A stretch of DNA of 64,000 bases from Spirochaetia bacterium UBA2205 (lineage in GTDB: Bacteria > Spirochaetota > UBA4802 > UB4802): positions 144,569 through 208,568 of the forward strand of contig DCUV01000060.1 of the NCBI GenBank assembly GCA_002328585.1. The letters are read 5' to 3'. The first letter of the stretch is position 1. Each line of letters begins with the position of its first letter. The notes under the pieces are model-generated. The model saw only the letters and a list, made by a program, of their open reading frames with translations, was not told the DNA's origin and made no database searches. Of the stretch, positions 44,346-52,582 are shown in pieces. Position numbers and translations under genes: made by a program.

Positions 44346-44789
44346 CTATTTGCCACAGCCTAATTTTACAATAAAATAAGCACCGCATATCACAGTCAGA
44401 GGGAGTGTTAAAAAATATGTAAAAAGTTCTGACATCTTAACTGCCGATGGATGTAAAACCTTTTTTCCAAAATATGAATAATGGAAATGCTGGGGATCAT
44501 GAGCACGTTTATAAATATTTGAAGCAATTTTTGCTTTAACAGAAAGCATTATTAAAAAAACAACTCCTGATTCAATAAAAAGGATACGTTCCAGATTAAT
44601 TTCTTTAAGTTCCTGTGGAAAAATTAAGATAAAAACAGACAGGAATAGTGCTAAAAATATATTTGTTATGGACGTGAAAAGAAAGCCCTTAAAATCCTTA
44701 TCCTGTTTCTTTGTAATATAATTTATAATATAATATACATGAATTACAAATGATATTTGTAGGATTATGATAAACGTTAGAACAATCAT
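44346..44789 (-). CDS. four-helix membrane protein, unknown
   Basis: A 147-residue inner-membrane protein with four hydrophobic segments (about 2-24, 38-58, 70-86 and 120-142). Between them is a His-containing polar loop (RAHDPQHFHYSYFGKKVLHP, about 94-113). No family recognised. It converges on the M20 peptidase gene with a 4-bp gap and is divergent from the AMP-ligase-like gene. Confidence 0.6.
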   Translation of the reverse strand: MIVLTFIIILQISFVIHVYYIINYITKKQDKDFKGFLFTSITNIFLALFLSVFILIFPQELKEINLERILFIESGVVFLIMLSVKAKIASNIYKRAHDPQHFHYSYFGKKVLHPSAVKMSELFTYFLTLPLTVICGAYFIVKLGCGK

Positions 44790-44877
44790 AAATTCAAGGC
44801 TCTTTTCTAATATTTTTGTATTATAATTTATTTACTGTACAAGTCAAGAAAATCATTATTATCACTGATAGATTTAC

Positions 44878-44905
44878 TTGTATTTTTAAAAGAATTATGT
44901 ATAAT
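44878..44905 (+). promoter_or_regulatory. promoter with perfect TATAAT box, overlapped by the window's motif
   Basis: TTGTAT at 44878-44883, a 16-bp spacer and TATAAT at 44900-44905, directly followed by AACTATCGCC (44906-44915), a complement copy of the GGCGATAGTT motif. The motif therefore covers the expected transcription start of the AMP-ligase-like gene. Confidence 0.6.
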
Positions 44906-44915
44906 AACTATCGCC
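44906..44915 (-). repeat. GGCGATAGTT motif at a transcription start
   Basis: Exact 10-mer on the complement (context TTTGGCGATAGTTATTATAC), between the TATAAT box and the start codon at 44922. Confidence 0.6.
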
Positions 44916-44921
44916 AAAAAG

Positions 44922-46394
44922 ATGATGGAAATTACCTGTATGAACCAACAGCATACCTATAACCTTTATGAGATTTTTGTAAAGAAAAGCTCACAACATC
45001 CTGATGATGTTTTTATTGTGTATAATGATGAAATGGTAAAATACAAAGATGCTTTAATGAACGTTAGCAAGATTGCCTATACCCTCCGCAAGGCAGGAGT
45101 TGCCAATAGCTCAAATGTTATCATGCAGATAGGGAATACACCATATTTTATCTATTGTTTTTTCGCAATTTTGCAATGCAATGCGATACCTGTTTTAGTA
45201 AATCCACTGGCAAGGCAGTATGAGCTTAAGTATTACCATGACATCACCACACCCGCGTGTATCATTACTCAGAGTTTCATTGCGGATAGATTAACGCAGT
45301 ATGGTCTTGTATCCAGGGGGTGTAAAATGATCGTCATTGACGATAGTAGTAGTTTCACTTCAATAAAAGCAATACTTGATGCTGATGGTTATGACATGGA
45401 TTATGTTCCAGAAGAAAAAAATGGTGCTGCAATAATTTTTACTGCTGCCATGGATGGGAACGCATTAGGGGCTGTTTTAACTCATACTGGGATATATCAC
45501 AGTGCAGAAAGTGTTGCGTGGATGCTTCCTCACTATGCCTCAATGATGATAGCAGCACTACCATTGTTTCATGCTTTTGGACTTACTACCTCACTCATAA
45601 TACCGCTGATATCAAAGACTGAAATATGTCTTGTTGACAGGTTCTCACCTAAAAGACTATTAAAATTATTGTTGAACAGGAAAGTTCGTTATTTTGTAGG
45701 TGTGCCCGCCATGTATAGTATTATGAAAGCGCTTTTTGAACGTAATATAGACTTTTCGGGTATCAGCTTATGGGTAAGTGGCGGAGATTATCTTTCACGT
45801 GAGCTTCAGGAGTGGTATGCTGAAAAAGGCATTATTATACGGCAGGGCTATGGATTAACTGAAGCCTCTCCAATTGTTAGCTGGAATATGCCTCATATTG
45901 AAAATAAAATATGCTCAATTGGAAAACCAATGCCCTATAATGAAGTCATGATAGTAGATGAAGAAGGAGTGATGCAATCACCGCTTAATAATGGTGAAAT
46001 CATTGTTAAGGGGATTAATGTTATCAACCATTATTATAACAACGATCAGATGACACAAAATTATATCAAAAATGGATGGCTTTATACCGGGGATGTAGGG
46101 TATTATGATAATGATGGTTATTTATTTATAACGGGCAGAAAAAAGGATATGATACTGAAAAATGGTTATAATGTATATCCAAAAGAGGTTGAACGTATAT
46201 TACAGTATCATCCATGTATAGAAAGTGTCCGAGTGACAGGACATGTTACATTTACCGGTGACAGCACTATTGAAATGCTTGTTGCAGAGATAGTTTGTAA
46301 AGGTGTAAAAAAGATTTCGGTTGATGAAATAAAAGCATGGTGTATTGATAACATTTCGTTGTATAAAATTCCTGATACCATAATAATTAGATAA
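44922..46394 (+). CDS. AMP-dependent acyl-CoA ligase homologue, degenerate motifs
   Basis: A 490-residue member of the acyl-activating (ANL) superfamily. Conserved late motifs are clear: GYGLTEASP near 316-324, WLYTGDVGYYDNDGY near 389-403, and GRKKDMILKNGYNVYPKEVE near 409-428. The A3 phosphate-binding loop, normally TSGTTGxPKG, reads FTAAMDGNALGAVLTH (about 172-187), with Ser/Thr-Gly and the PKG lost. The protein also stops at LYKIPDTIIIR, before the segment that carries the catalytic Lys (GK) near the end of normal ligases. It is therefore unlikely to adenylate efficiently and may act as a carrier, regulator or thioesterification-only partner. The frame is otherwise intact, so it is not an obvious pseudogene. 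Confidence 0.75.
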   Translation: MMEITCMNQQHTYNLYEIFVKKSSQHPDDVFIVYNDEMVKYKDALMNVSKIAYTLRKAGVANSSNVIMQIGNTPYFIYCFFAILQCNAIPVLVNPLARQYELKYYHDITTPACIITQSFIADRLTQYGLVSRGCKMIVIDDSSSFTSIKAILDADGYDMDYVPEEKNGAAIIFTAAMDGNALGAVLTHTGIYHSAESVAWMLPHYASMMIAALPLFHAFGLTTSLIIPLISKTEICLVDRFSPKRLLKLLLNRKVRYFVGVPAMYSIMKALFERNIDFSGISLWVSGGDYLSRELQEWYAEKGIIIRQGYGLTEASPIVSWNMPHIENKICSIGKPMPYNEVMIVDEEGVMQSPLNNGEIIVKGINVINHYYNNDQMTQNYIKNGWLYTGDVGYYDNDGYLFITGRKKDMILKNGYNVYPKEVERILQYHPCIESVRVTGHVTFTGDSTIEMLVAEIVCKGVKKISVDEIKAWCIDNISLYKIPDTIIIR

Positions 46395-46462
46395 ATTATA
46401 ATATAGATATACATCAATAATGCTTTGCAGCCTTTTCATAAACAATAGCATCCGTACAGTAA

Positions 46463-46497
46463 GTCATTCTGAAGGGGCAAGGTGACTGAAGAATCCC
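46463..46497 (+). repeat. fragment of the dispersed repeat
   Basis: GTCATTCTGAAGGGGCAAGG followed by TGACTGAAGAATCCC, the arm and GAAGAATC block of the 80-bp element without its second arm. Confidence 0.5.
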
Positions 46498-46622
46498 TTG
46501 CCTGCTTTGTCGTTATTATGGACATAGTTCAAAAGAATCTATTTATCGTATGAAGAAAAACATTTTTACAGTGGCGTGTAATATTATGGCGTTCTAATAG
46601 TAGATAATTTAATCGAGTGATT

Positions 46623-46661
46623 AAAAAAATAAAAAAAAGAGGTAATCGGGCGATTACCTCT
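46623..46661 (-). terminator. intrinsic terminator of the small RNA
   Basis: Perfect 11-bp stem AGAGGTAATCG/CGATTACCTCT with a GG/CC loop (46638-46661), followed on the complement by eight T, one A and seven T. Orientation is leftward only; there is no T-tract on the other side. Confidence 0.8.
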
Positions 46662-46728
46662 AGCTCTACAAAAGCATAGCGGAATACTTTGGAAGGAAAT
46701 TGTTGTGTACCAGGATTTCCCCAGCTCA
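46630..46728 (-). ncRNA. candidate small RNA, about 95-100 nt, unnamed
   Basis: A leftward transcription unit without an open frame of interest. On the complement, a TTGACG/TATATA promoter (46735-46763) is followed by three hairpins. The first is GGAAAT/ATTTCC (46715-46720 with 46695-46700), extended by GG/CC. The second is AAAGTAT-loop-ATGCTTT at 46671-46690, a seven-pair stem with a six-base loop. The third is the terminator stem AGAGGTAATCG/CGATTACCTCT (46638-46661) with an eight-base U-tract. The nearest leftward coding gene starts at 44789, behind an opposite-strand gene, so this is not a simple mRNA leader. It matches none of 6S, tmRNA, SRP RNA or RNase P as I know them. Confidence 0.55.
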
Positions 46729-46734
46729 CTCTTA

Positions 46735-46763
46735 TATATAAGCAAACCATATGCCAGCGTCAA
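46735..46763 (-). promoter_or_regulatory. promoter of the small RNA
   Basis: On the complement: TTGACG (46758-46763), a 17-bp spacer, TATATA (46735-46740). The predicted start is near 46728. Confidence 0.6.
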
Positions 46764-47135
46764 GTAAAAAACGGATTTTTTTATAAAAAAGAATGAAAAT
46801 AATTAATTTATCCAAAATTATTGTCATTTTCACAAAAAATGTAAGTATAATAGGTAAATTCCTGAAGATTGTCTACCTGTATTTTTGACAAAATCATCAT
46901 TGATGCTATCTATTCGGTGAAAAGAGTGGTTGGGCATTGTAGAAAGTGTCCTCATAATAGGACACATGTTGCTTAAACCGTACAAGTGGACTAAAAATTT
47001 CACTATAGTGGTATTAATTGCAGAAACATGAAAATGAAATAGTGAAATACATAGCAAAAAATTAATTGCTTGACTTTATAGTTTTATTGTTATTTCATTT
47101 TATTATGAACAATAATGACAAATGGAGTTTATTCT

Positions 47136-48164
47136 ATGCAGCATAGGGTACTACAAAAGGGTGATTTGCTTGATAAAGCGGGAAGGCTTATTGAGAAAGG
47201 ATATGCAACGGCATTGGTGCGGCAATATAATCCAGAAACTATTTCACTGTATCCATTACCTTTTCTCAACAAAATGAGAATTAAAGAATGGGACTATTAT
47301 GGTATAACCACACAAGATTATTTTGTATCTGCTACACTATCAAATATTGGATATGCAGGATTGTTGTTTATTTATTATATTGACTTTAAAACAAAGGATT
47401 ACATAGAAGATACGCTTATTACCCCGTTTGGCAAAGGTTTTACGTTAGGTAAAACCAGTGATGATGATAGCATCTTTAAAAAGGGGGATATTGTTTTTAA
47501 ATGTAGTAAAAAAAATAAAGAAAGAGAGATTTTTATAAATTGGCCGGGTTTTGGAAAGGGGAAGGGTTTTAAAGCGCACTTGATTTTGCAACAACCACCG
47601 GGTGATTCTATTGTCATGATGACGCCAATCGGTGCTAACCGTTTCTATTATAATCAAAAGATAAACTGCATGCCTTCAGAGGGAGCATTTATACTGAATG
47701 GCAAAGAATATGGTTTTACATTTAATAAAGCTCTGGCAACACTGGATTGGGGTAGAGGAGTATGGGAATATAAAAGCTACTGGAATTGGGCAAGCAGTTC
47801 ATGGTTCTTGCCAGATGGAACACGGTTTGGGCTTAATTTAGGGCTTGGTTTTGGTGATCTTTCCTATGCTACGGAAAATTGTTTTTTTATTAATGGTAAA
47901 ATACATAAACTTGATCGTGTAACATTTAATTATGATAATACCAATTTTATGAAGCCATGGTATTTTGGGTCTAATGATGGAAGGTTAGGGCTTACTTTTA
48001 CGCCGTTTTTTGAAAGGGTAGCACGATCAAATCTTTTGGTAATTACCAGTGAGGTGCACCAGCTCTTTGGGCATTATCATGGGTTTGTTATCGATGATAA
48101 TGGAAAAAAAATTAATATTGCACATTGCATTGGTTGGGCTGAAGAGCATCATGCACGCTGGTAA
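47136..48164 (+). CDS. DUF2804 family protein
   Basis: A 342-residue cytoplasmic protein strongly resembling DUF2804: beta-rich with many Trp/Tyr/Gly motifs, such as IKEWDYYGITTQDYFVSATL, LDWGRGVWEYKSYWNWASSS and LGLGFGDLSYATENCFF. The family has no established activity; its fold looks like a carbohydrate- or lipid-binding beta barrel. The start ATG 47136 has GGAG at 47124-47127; an ATG at 47115 has none. It is the first gene of a three-gene unit with a DUF4912-like protein and a GH57 branching enzyme, suggesting a link to alpha-glucan or surface-glycan metabolism. Confidence 0.8.
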   Translation: MQHRVLQKGDLLDKAGRLIEKGYATALVRQYNPETISLYPLPFLNKMRIKEWDYYGITTQDYFVSATLSNIGYAGLLFIYYIDFKTKDYIEDTLITPFGKGFTLGKTSDDDSIFKKGDIVFKCSKKNKEREIFINWPGFGKGKGFKAHLILQQPPGDSIVMMTPIGANRFYYNQKINCMPSEGAFILNGKEYGFTFNKALATLDWGRGVWEYKSYWNWASSSWFLPDGTRFGLNLGLGFGDLSYATENCFFINGKIHKLDRVTFNYDNTNFMKPWYFGSNDGRLGLTFTPFFERVARSNLLVITSEVHQLFGHYHGFVIDDNGKKINIAHCIGWAEEHHARW

Positions 48165-48176
48165 GGGAGTATAGCC

Positions 48177-48605
48177 ATGTCAGGATATTTTACGTGTCAT
48201 TTACCTTCATTTTCATTAATGCATGTTCATTGGTCAATAGATAGCCCTAATTGGGAAAAAATTGTATCAGGGGCAGTGACAGATATTTATGGTGACCCGG
48301 TTCTATTTATCAAGGTTATGAAAGTACATGGGAATGAGTGGATACAGGACCAGCAGGTTGATGTCTTTGGGAAGAATAATCACTGGGTTGTATCCATAGG
48401 TACTCATTTACATGGCAGTACAATAAAAGTATTGCTTGCTACAATAATTGAAGAAGGTCAGGAAATGATTATTTTTGAATCTGATCCTATAGCTTTACCA
48501 GTTTCACCTGAGCAGTTACAGGAAACTATTCCGTCCTATACAAAAGATATACGGGATATAAATAATATTCATGATTCATCTGACGATAAACGCATATCGT
48601 CATGA
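48177..48605 (+). CDS. DUF4912-like small protein next to GH57 enzyme
   Basis: A 142-residue protein without signal peptide. The layout PSFSLMHVHWSIDSPNW, VLFIKVMKV, VDVFGKNNHWVVSIGT and IFESDPIALPVSPE follows the DUF4912 pattern I remember (xxVYWEI, LRVYDV, WYIxV, RSNxVxxP). The match is by shape, not strong identity. DUF4912 proteins are commonly encoded beside GH57 glycan enzymes and may bind glucan. It starts 12 bp after DUF2804 and its TGA overlaps the ATG of the GH57 gene (48602-48605), so the three are one translational unit. Confidence 0.6.
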   Translation: MSGYFTCHLPSFSLMHVHWSIDSPNWEKIVSGAVTDIYGDPVLFIKVMKVHGNEWIQDQQVDVFGKNNHWVVSIGTHLHGSTIKVLLATIIEEGQEMIIFESDPIALPVSPEQLQETIPSYTKDIRDINNIHDSSDDKRISS

Positions 48606-50134
48606 GTTTGGAACATCCTGATAAAATAAAAATCTGTATTATATTACATGCCCACCTTCCTTTTGTGTGCGATAGCTCTCGCGACCTTCAGCTTGAAGAG
48701 ATCTGGTTGTATCAGAATATAGCTGAATGTTATATACCACTTGTTATGATGTGTAATTCTCTCCTAAAAAAAAATATACAACCATCGATTGCACTGTCGC
48801 TCAGTCCTACACTGATAACAATGTTGCAGCAGGACTATTATAAACACAGGTTTAAACAATGGTGTTTACAACTTTGTGAGTTTTCGGATATATTAAAAAA
48901 GCACAACCGTAAAGCTGTAAAAGCTTTACATTTTTATGATGCCTTTATAACTGATAGATTGCACTACATTGAAAACAATGATGTGCTGGATGAATTGCAA
49001 TATCTGGCTTGTAATAATGCTGTTGAACTATTAACAACTGCGGCTACTCACCCCTTTATGCCACTGTTGCGACATTTTCCGTATATGATGCGTTTGCAGA
49101 TAAAACTGGGAATTGATACCTTTTATAGCAGATTTGGTTACAAACCAGATGGCTTCTGGTTGCCCGAAATGGGCTATTGTTACGGCATGGATAGCTATTT
49201 GATTGATGAAAACATTAATTATACCATTGTAAACGATAAAAGCATTCTGTTGAGCAATGATGTTCCACGGTATGGAAATTTTTTTCCATCAGTGACAAAA
49301 AGCGGATTGATGGTACTGCCACGCGATACAGTTCTTTCAATGAAGATATGGTCGGGACAGGGATACCCTCGAAATCCATACTACCGGGAATTTCATAGGG
49401 ATGCACTATATGAATTAAAAGAACTATCGCCCACACCTGATACTACCCTTTTAGGGCTCAAGATTTATGCAGTTACCGGAAGTGATGATAAGAAATATTA
49501 TAATCCAGACTGTATTCCTGAGATAGTAAGTAAACAGGTAGATGATTTTATTGATACAATCTATAAGCGGTCAGAGCAGGTTGCAAACATTACCAACAAA
49601 CCCCCTGTTTTTATTCTTCCATTTGATGCAGAGCTTTTTGGACACTGGTGGTTTGAAGGACCACTTTTTCTGGAATTGCTCATAGAGAAGATTGCACAAT
49701 TACATGATGTAGAGCTGATTATGCCTTCTGATTTGTTGGGCAGTGAATGTGCGACAGTTGATTTAGTTGAGTCATCGTGGGGAAAACAGGCAGACTTTTC
49801 AACATGGTACAATCCGCTGGTGCGCAGGAATGCTGCCATGCTTGATGAGATAATGTATGAATTTTTACAATATGTGAACTTGAAAAACGAGATGCTGTAT
49901 CAATGTGCTCGTGAGATTTTACTTGCAATGGCATCTGACTGGTTGTTTATGATCTCCACTGGCAGCTACACTGATTATGCTGGCAGGCGATTTTCTGAAC
50001 ATAGCGATGTTGCTCGTACACTGTTGACGATGCTAAACAATAATGAAAGTAATGAAACATTGATTCATGAACGATATAAAAAGTATCCAATATTCCCCAC
50101 TATTGACAGAGTACTTACCCAGATTGAGTTGTGA
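48602..50134 (+). CDS. GH57 1,4-alpha-glucan branching enzyme-type hydrolase
   Basis: A 510-residue family 57 enzyme of the TK1436/AmyC-like branching subgroup, introducing alpha-1,6 branches in glycogen (cytoplasm). Conserved regions: HAHLPFV at 16-22, the catalytic nucleophile Glu in GFWLPEMGY near 187-195, the acid Asp in PFDAELFGHWWFEGP near 340-354, and the C-terminal helical domain with LLAMASDWLFMISTG near 440-454. It ends inside the convergent AAA+ gene (20-bp overlap). With glgC and the second GH57 enzyme 10 kb away it gives a near-complete glycogen-modelling set, but a glycogen synthase is not in the window. Confidence 0.85.
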   Translation: MSLEHPDKIKICIILHAHLPFVCDSSRDLQLEEIWLYQNIAECYIPLVMMCNSLLKKNIQPSIALSLSPTLITMLQQDYYKHRFKQWCLQLCEFSDILKKHNRKAVKALHFYDAFITDRLHYIENNDVLDELQYLACNNAVELLTTAATHPFMPLLRHFPYMMRLQIKLGIDTFYSRFGYKPDGFWLPEMGYCYGMDSYLIDENINYTIVNDKSILLSNDVPRYGNFFPSVTKSGLMVLPRDTVLSMKIWSGQGYPRNPYYREFHRDALYELKELSPTPDTTLLGLKIYAVTGSDDKKYYNPDCIPEIVSKQVDDFIDTIYKRSEQVANITNKPPVFILPFDAELFGHWWFEGPLFLELLIEKIAQLHDVELIMPSDLLGSECATVDLVESSWGKQADFSTWYNPLVRRNAAMLDEIMYEFLQYVNLKNEMLYQCAREILLAMASDWLFMISTGSYTDYAGRRFSEHSDVARTLLTMLNNNESNETLIHERYKKYPIFPTIDRVLTQIEL

Positions 50135-51386
50135 AAAAATTTTTAACGGTGTGATAGTAATATTCAAATGGCGGCTGTGAGGGGGGCAAATTTTTTATAA
50201 TGAGCTTTCGTGCCCATCTGCGCTCGGTCTGCTCGCATAGATCTTTGATGGTTCTTCCGGATAGCGTATCGCTTATACGCGCTAACTTTATAAGCTCTTC
50301 AGTATCAAGATGCTTTGCATAATTTCCAAAAATACTTGCGCGCTCGTTTTCGCCGGGAAGAGGGAAGTGAATGCTCTGATCAAATCGGTTTATAAGCGCA
50401 TGATCTAAATCCTGTTTTCTGTTTGTTGCACCAATAACCATAGTATTGGCGATAGCTCCTATACCATCAAGACGCCGTAAAAGCACCGATAAAATACGAC
50501 GGGTTGCTTCATACATGTTCTGGTCACGAGAACCTGCCAGTGAATCAATCTCGTCAATGAAAAGGATTGATCCTCCCATATCTTCGCTTGCATCAAATAT
50601 CTCGGCTAAATTTTGCGATGACTGTCCGTACCATTTTGACATTATTGATTCAACCGGAACATAGATGAGAGGCACCTGTACTTCTCTGGCAATGATGCGT
50701 GCTATGGTGGTTTTCCCAACACCGGGAGGCCCTTCAAAAAGTATTGCTTTTGGTTTATTGTATTCAAATGTTTTGCGTGTCATCCGGGCAATGTTGTCGT
50801 ATACTGAAGGATTTTTTAAAGGAAGTATTATTGATTCACGTATTATACGTTTTACTTCTTCATATCCTGCAATGTAATTCCAATCAATACCTTCTGTACC
50901 GGTATAAACGGATGCACCTCGCCGTATGAGCCGTGTTACCGGATTGTCTTTAATTGACGAATATGCTTTTTGCATAAGTGCAATGATGCAGTTAATCTCT
51001 TCCTGAGATAGATTGCCTTTTTTTGTACATTCTATCTTAAAATTTGTCATAAGCCCTGAGAATTCAATTTTACAGTTGTCAAAGATGTTTTCGGTTTTAA
51101 ATATATTCTTATTTAATGCCTGCACAGCATAGTACCCTTCAGAAAAAGAGTGGATACGTATATGTTCAATATGATCTTTGATAACACCCAGGCTTTGTAT
51201 TATGAGTGCAGGCGATAGCTCCGGAACAGGTATACTGATGCGTGTAAATCCTTTTTCAAAACCAATATATGACTCAATTGCAGTGTTGCATTTAACCGAC
51301 ACATCCTCAGTGGCTTTGTTTATCTGCATCTGCATCTGGTCAAAGGGGATGGTATCTGTTTCATTATTCATGCTTATGGTTGCCAT
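50115..51386 (-). CDS. AAA+ ATPase, classic AAA type
   Basis: About 423 residues. The N-terminal 160 residues are not recognisable (possible substrate or adaptor domain). The AAA module covers about 165-405. Walker A is FEGPPGVGKTTIARI near 220-234, with the pore-loop candidate KWYGQSSQNLAEIFD near 252-266. Walker B is ILFIDEIDSLAGSRD near 276-290, sensor 1 is VIGATNRKQDLDHAL near 315-329 and the arginine finger is in INRFDQ near 330. The start is uncertain: ATG 51386 is the first ATG, while TTG 51395 has GAGG eight bases upstream. It sits 27 bp after an SDR gene on the same strand. Likely a remodelling ATPase; the target is unknown. Confidence 0.8.
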   Translation of the reverse strand: MATISMNNETDTIPFDQMQMQINKATEDVSVKCNTAIESYIGFEKGFTRISIPVPELSPALIIQSLGVIKDHIEHIRIHSFSEGYYAVQALNKNIFKTENIFDNCKIEFSGLMTNFKIECTKKGNLSQEEINCIIALMQKAYSSIKDNPVTRLIRRGASVYTGTEGIDWNYIAGYEEVKRIIRESIILPLKNPSVYDNIARMTRKTFEYNKPKAILFEGPPGVGKTTIARIIAREVQVPLIYVPVESIMSKWYGQSSQNLAEIFDASEDMGGSILFIDEIDSLAGSRDQNMYEATRRILSVLLRRLDGIGAIANTMVIGATNRKQDLDHALINRFDQSIHFPLPGENERASIFGNYAKHLDTEELIKLARISDTLSGRTIKDLCEQTERRWARKLIIKNLPPSQPPFEYYYHTVKNFFTTQSG

Positions 51387-51413
51387 AGTTACCAATAAAT
51401 AAAACCTCAAAAA

Positions 51414-52175
51414 TTATGCAAGCGCTCCCCCGTCTATAACAATAGTAGCCCCTGTTGTATAACTTGCGGCGTCGGATACAAGATATACTACTGCCCCTAC
51501 CATCTCGTCAGGGTTAGCAACCCGCTTCATTGGTATTGTCGGCAGAATAAGATTTAAAATTTCTTCATTTTGTGTCATAACCGAAGAAAATTTTGTATCG
51601 GTTAAACCCGGTAAGATTGCATTGACGCGTACATTAAAAGGCGCCAGTTCTTTAGCAAAAGACTTTGTCATGGCAATAACGCCTGCCTTTGTCATAGAAT
51701 AAATCCCCTGAAATGGTGCAGGACGAATACCATTGATTGAAGCAACATTGACAATGGAGCCTCCTTTATTTTTTATCATTAGATTCGCAGCATACTGACT
51801 CATGAAAAAGTACCCTTTAAAGTTAACATCAATGGTCTTATCCCATGCATCAGCCGTTGCATGTAATACATCGCCAAAATATGGATTGGTTGCTGCATTG
51901 TTAACCAGTATATCCAATCTGCCATAGCGTTCTTCAACAGCTTTAAAAAGATTCTGTATATCATCCAGCTTTCCAATGTGACAGGCTATGGCATGTGCCT
52001 TACCGCCTTCTGATTCAATTTCATCTTTTACCTTATTTAAATCTTCTATTTTTCTGCTGGTACAAAAAACTGTTGCACCATGAGCTGCTAAACCTTTTGC
52101 TATTGACTGTCCAATTCCACGGCTTGCTCCGGTAACAATAGCTATTTTGTTGTCTAAATCAAAGTTGATTTTCAT
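51414..52175 (-). CDS. short-chain dehydrogenase/reductase (FabG-like)
   Basis: A 253-residue classical SDR. Cofactor loop TGASRGIGQSIA at 15-26, NNAATNP near 90-96, catalytic Ser in NVASINGI near 142-149, YSMTKAG near 158-164 (Tyr and Lys), PGLTDTKF near 188-195 and the end motif GATIVIDGGALA. After the second strand is CTSRKIEDL, with Ser-Arg after the strand rather than an acidic residue, which leans towards NADP. No acyl-carrier or fatty-acid genes are adjacent, so the substrate is open (3-oxoacyl, gluconate or a secondary alcohol). It starts the leftward unit with the AAA+ ATPase. Confidence 0.87.
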   Translation of the reverse strand: MKINFDLDNKIAIVTGASRGIGQSIAKGLAAHGATVFCTSRKIEDLNKVKDEIESEGGKAHAIACHIGKLDDIQNLFKAVEERYGRLDILVNNAATNPYFGDVLHATADAWDKTIDVNFKGYFFMSQYAANLMIKNKGGSIVNVASINGIRPAPFQGIYSMTKAGVIAMTKSFAKELAPFNVRVNAILPGLTDTKFSSVMTQNEEILNLILPTIPMKRVANPDEMVGAVVYLVSDAASYTTGATIVIDGGALA

Positions 52176-52582
52176 ATACCATTGCCTCCATTTTTAAAAA
52201 ATCATTATTATCATCCGTAAAATGGCACGAATGTTCGTCAAGGCTTTTCGATAAAATAATAACAATAGTATAATGACAGTACAACCATCATTTTTAAAAT
52301 TTTCCATAAAGTAACCTTCAATAATTAAATTGTTTAAGATTACAATACGGGCACAAGTAAATGTTTTATTGTATTGTTAATAATGGAAAACCTGATTTGC
52401 AGATGTATGTATAATAAACATATAAAAACAGCTACAGAGGTATACGTTGCCTTTACTATGAGTATGGATTTTTTAGTATCTGTTGTATAAAAACATAACA
52501 TAAATTAAATAACGATTATTCATTTTTATATTGCAAAATAAGTATGCTATGTCGTAATGCATAAAAACAAATGGAGGATAGT
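52176..52582. other. 407-bp divergent intergenic region, no clear feature
   Basis: Between the SDR gene and the acyl-CoA synthetase operon. A+T-rich; it must contain two divergent promoters, but I see no pair better than chance, no hairpin with a T-tract and no repeat arm. GGAGG at 52573-52577 is the Shine-Dalgarno of the rightward operon. Confidence 0.4.

Larger units (their letters stand above)
46395..47135. other. 741-bp intergenic region with small RNA candidate and repeats
   Basis: Left to right: a fragment of the dispersed repeat (46463-46497), a leftward small-RNA unit (terminator 46623-46661, hairpins to 46722, promoter 46735-46763), a GTGTCCT-CATAAT-AGGACAC hairpin at 46946-46965, and A+T-rich sequence leading to the DUF2804 gene. 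TTGACT at 47070 may be part of the latter's promoter, though no matching -10 is convincing. No protein-coding frame here is credible. Confidence 0.55.

Noticed and set aside
46529..46750. 73-codon leftward frame across the small-RNA unit
   Set aside because: Its sequence is dictated by hairpins and a poly-T terminator, and it has no Shine-Dalgarno; an RNA gene explains the region better.
46830..47057. 75-codon leftward frame before the DUF2804 gene
   Set aside because: No ribosome site; low-complexity translation in an A+T-rich intergenic stretch.
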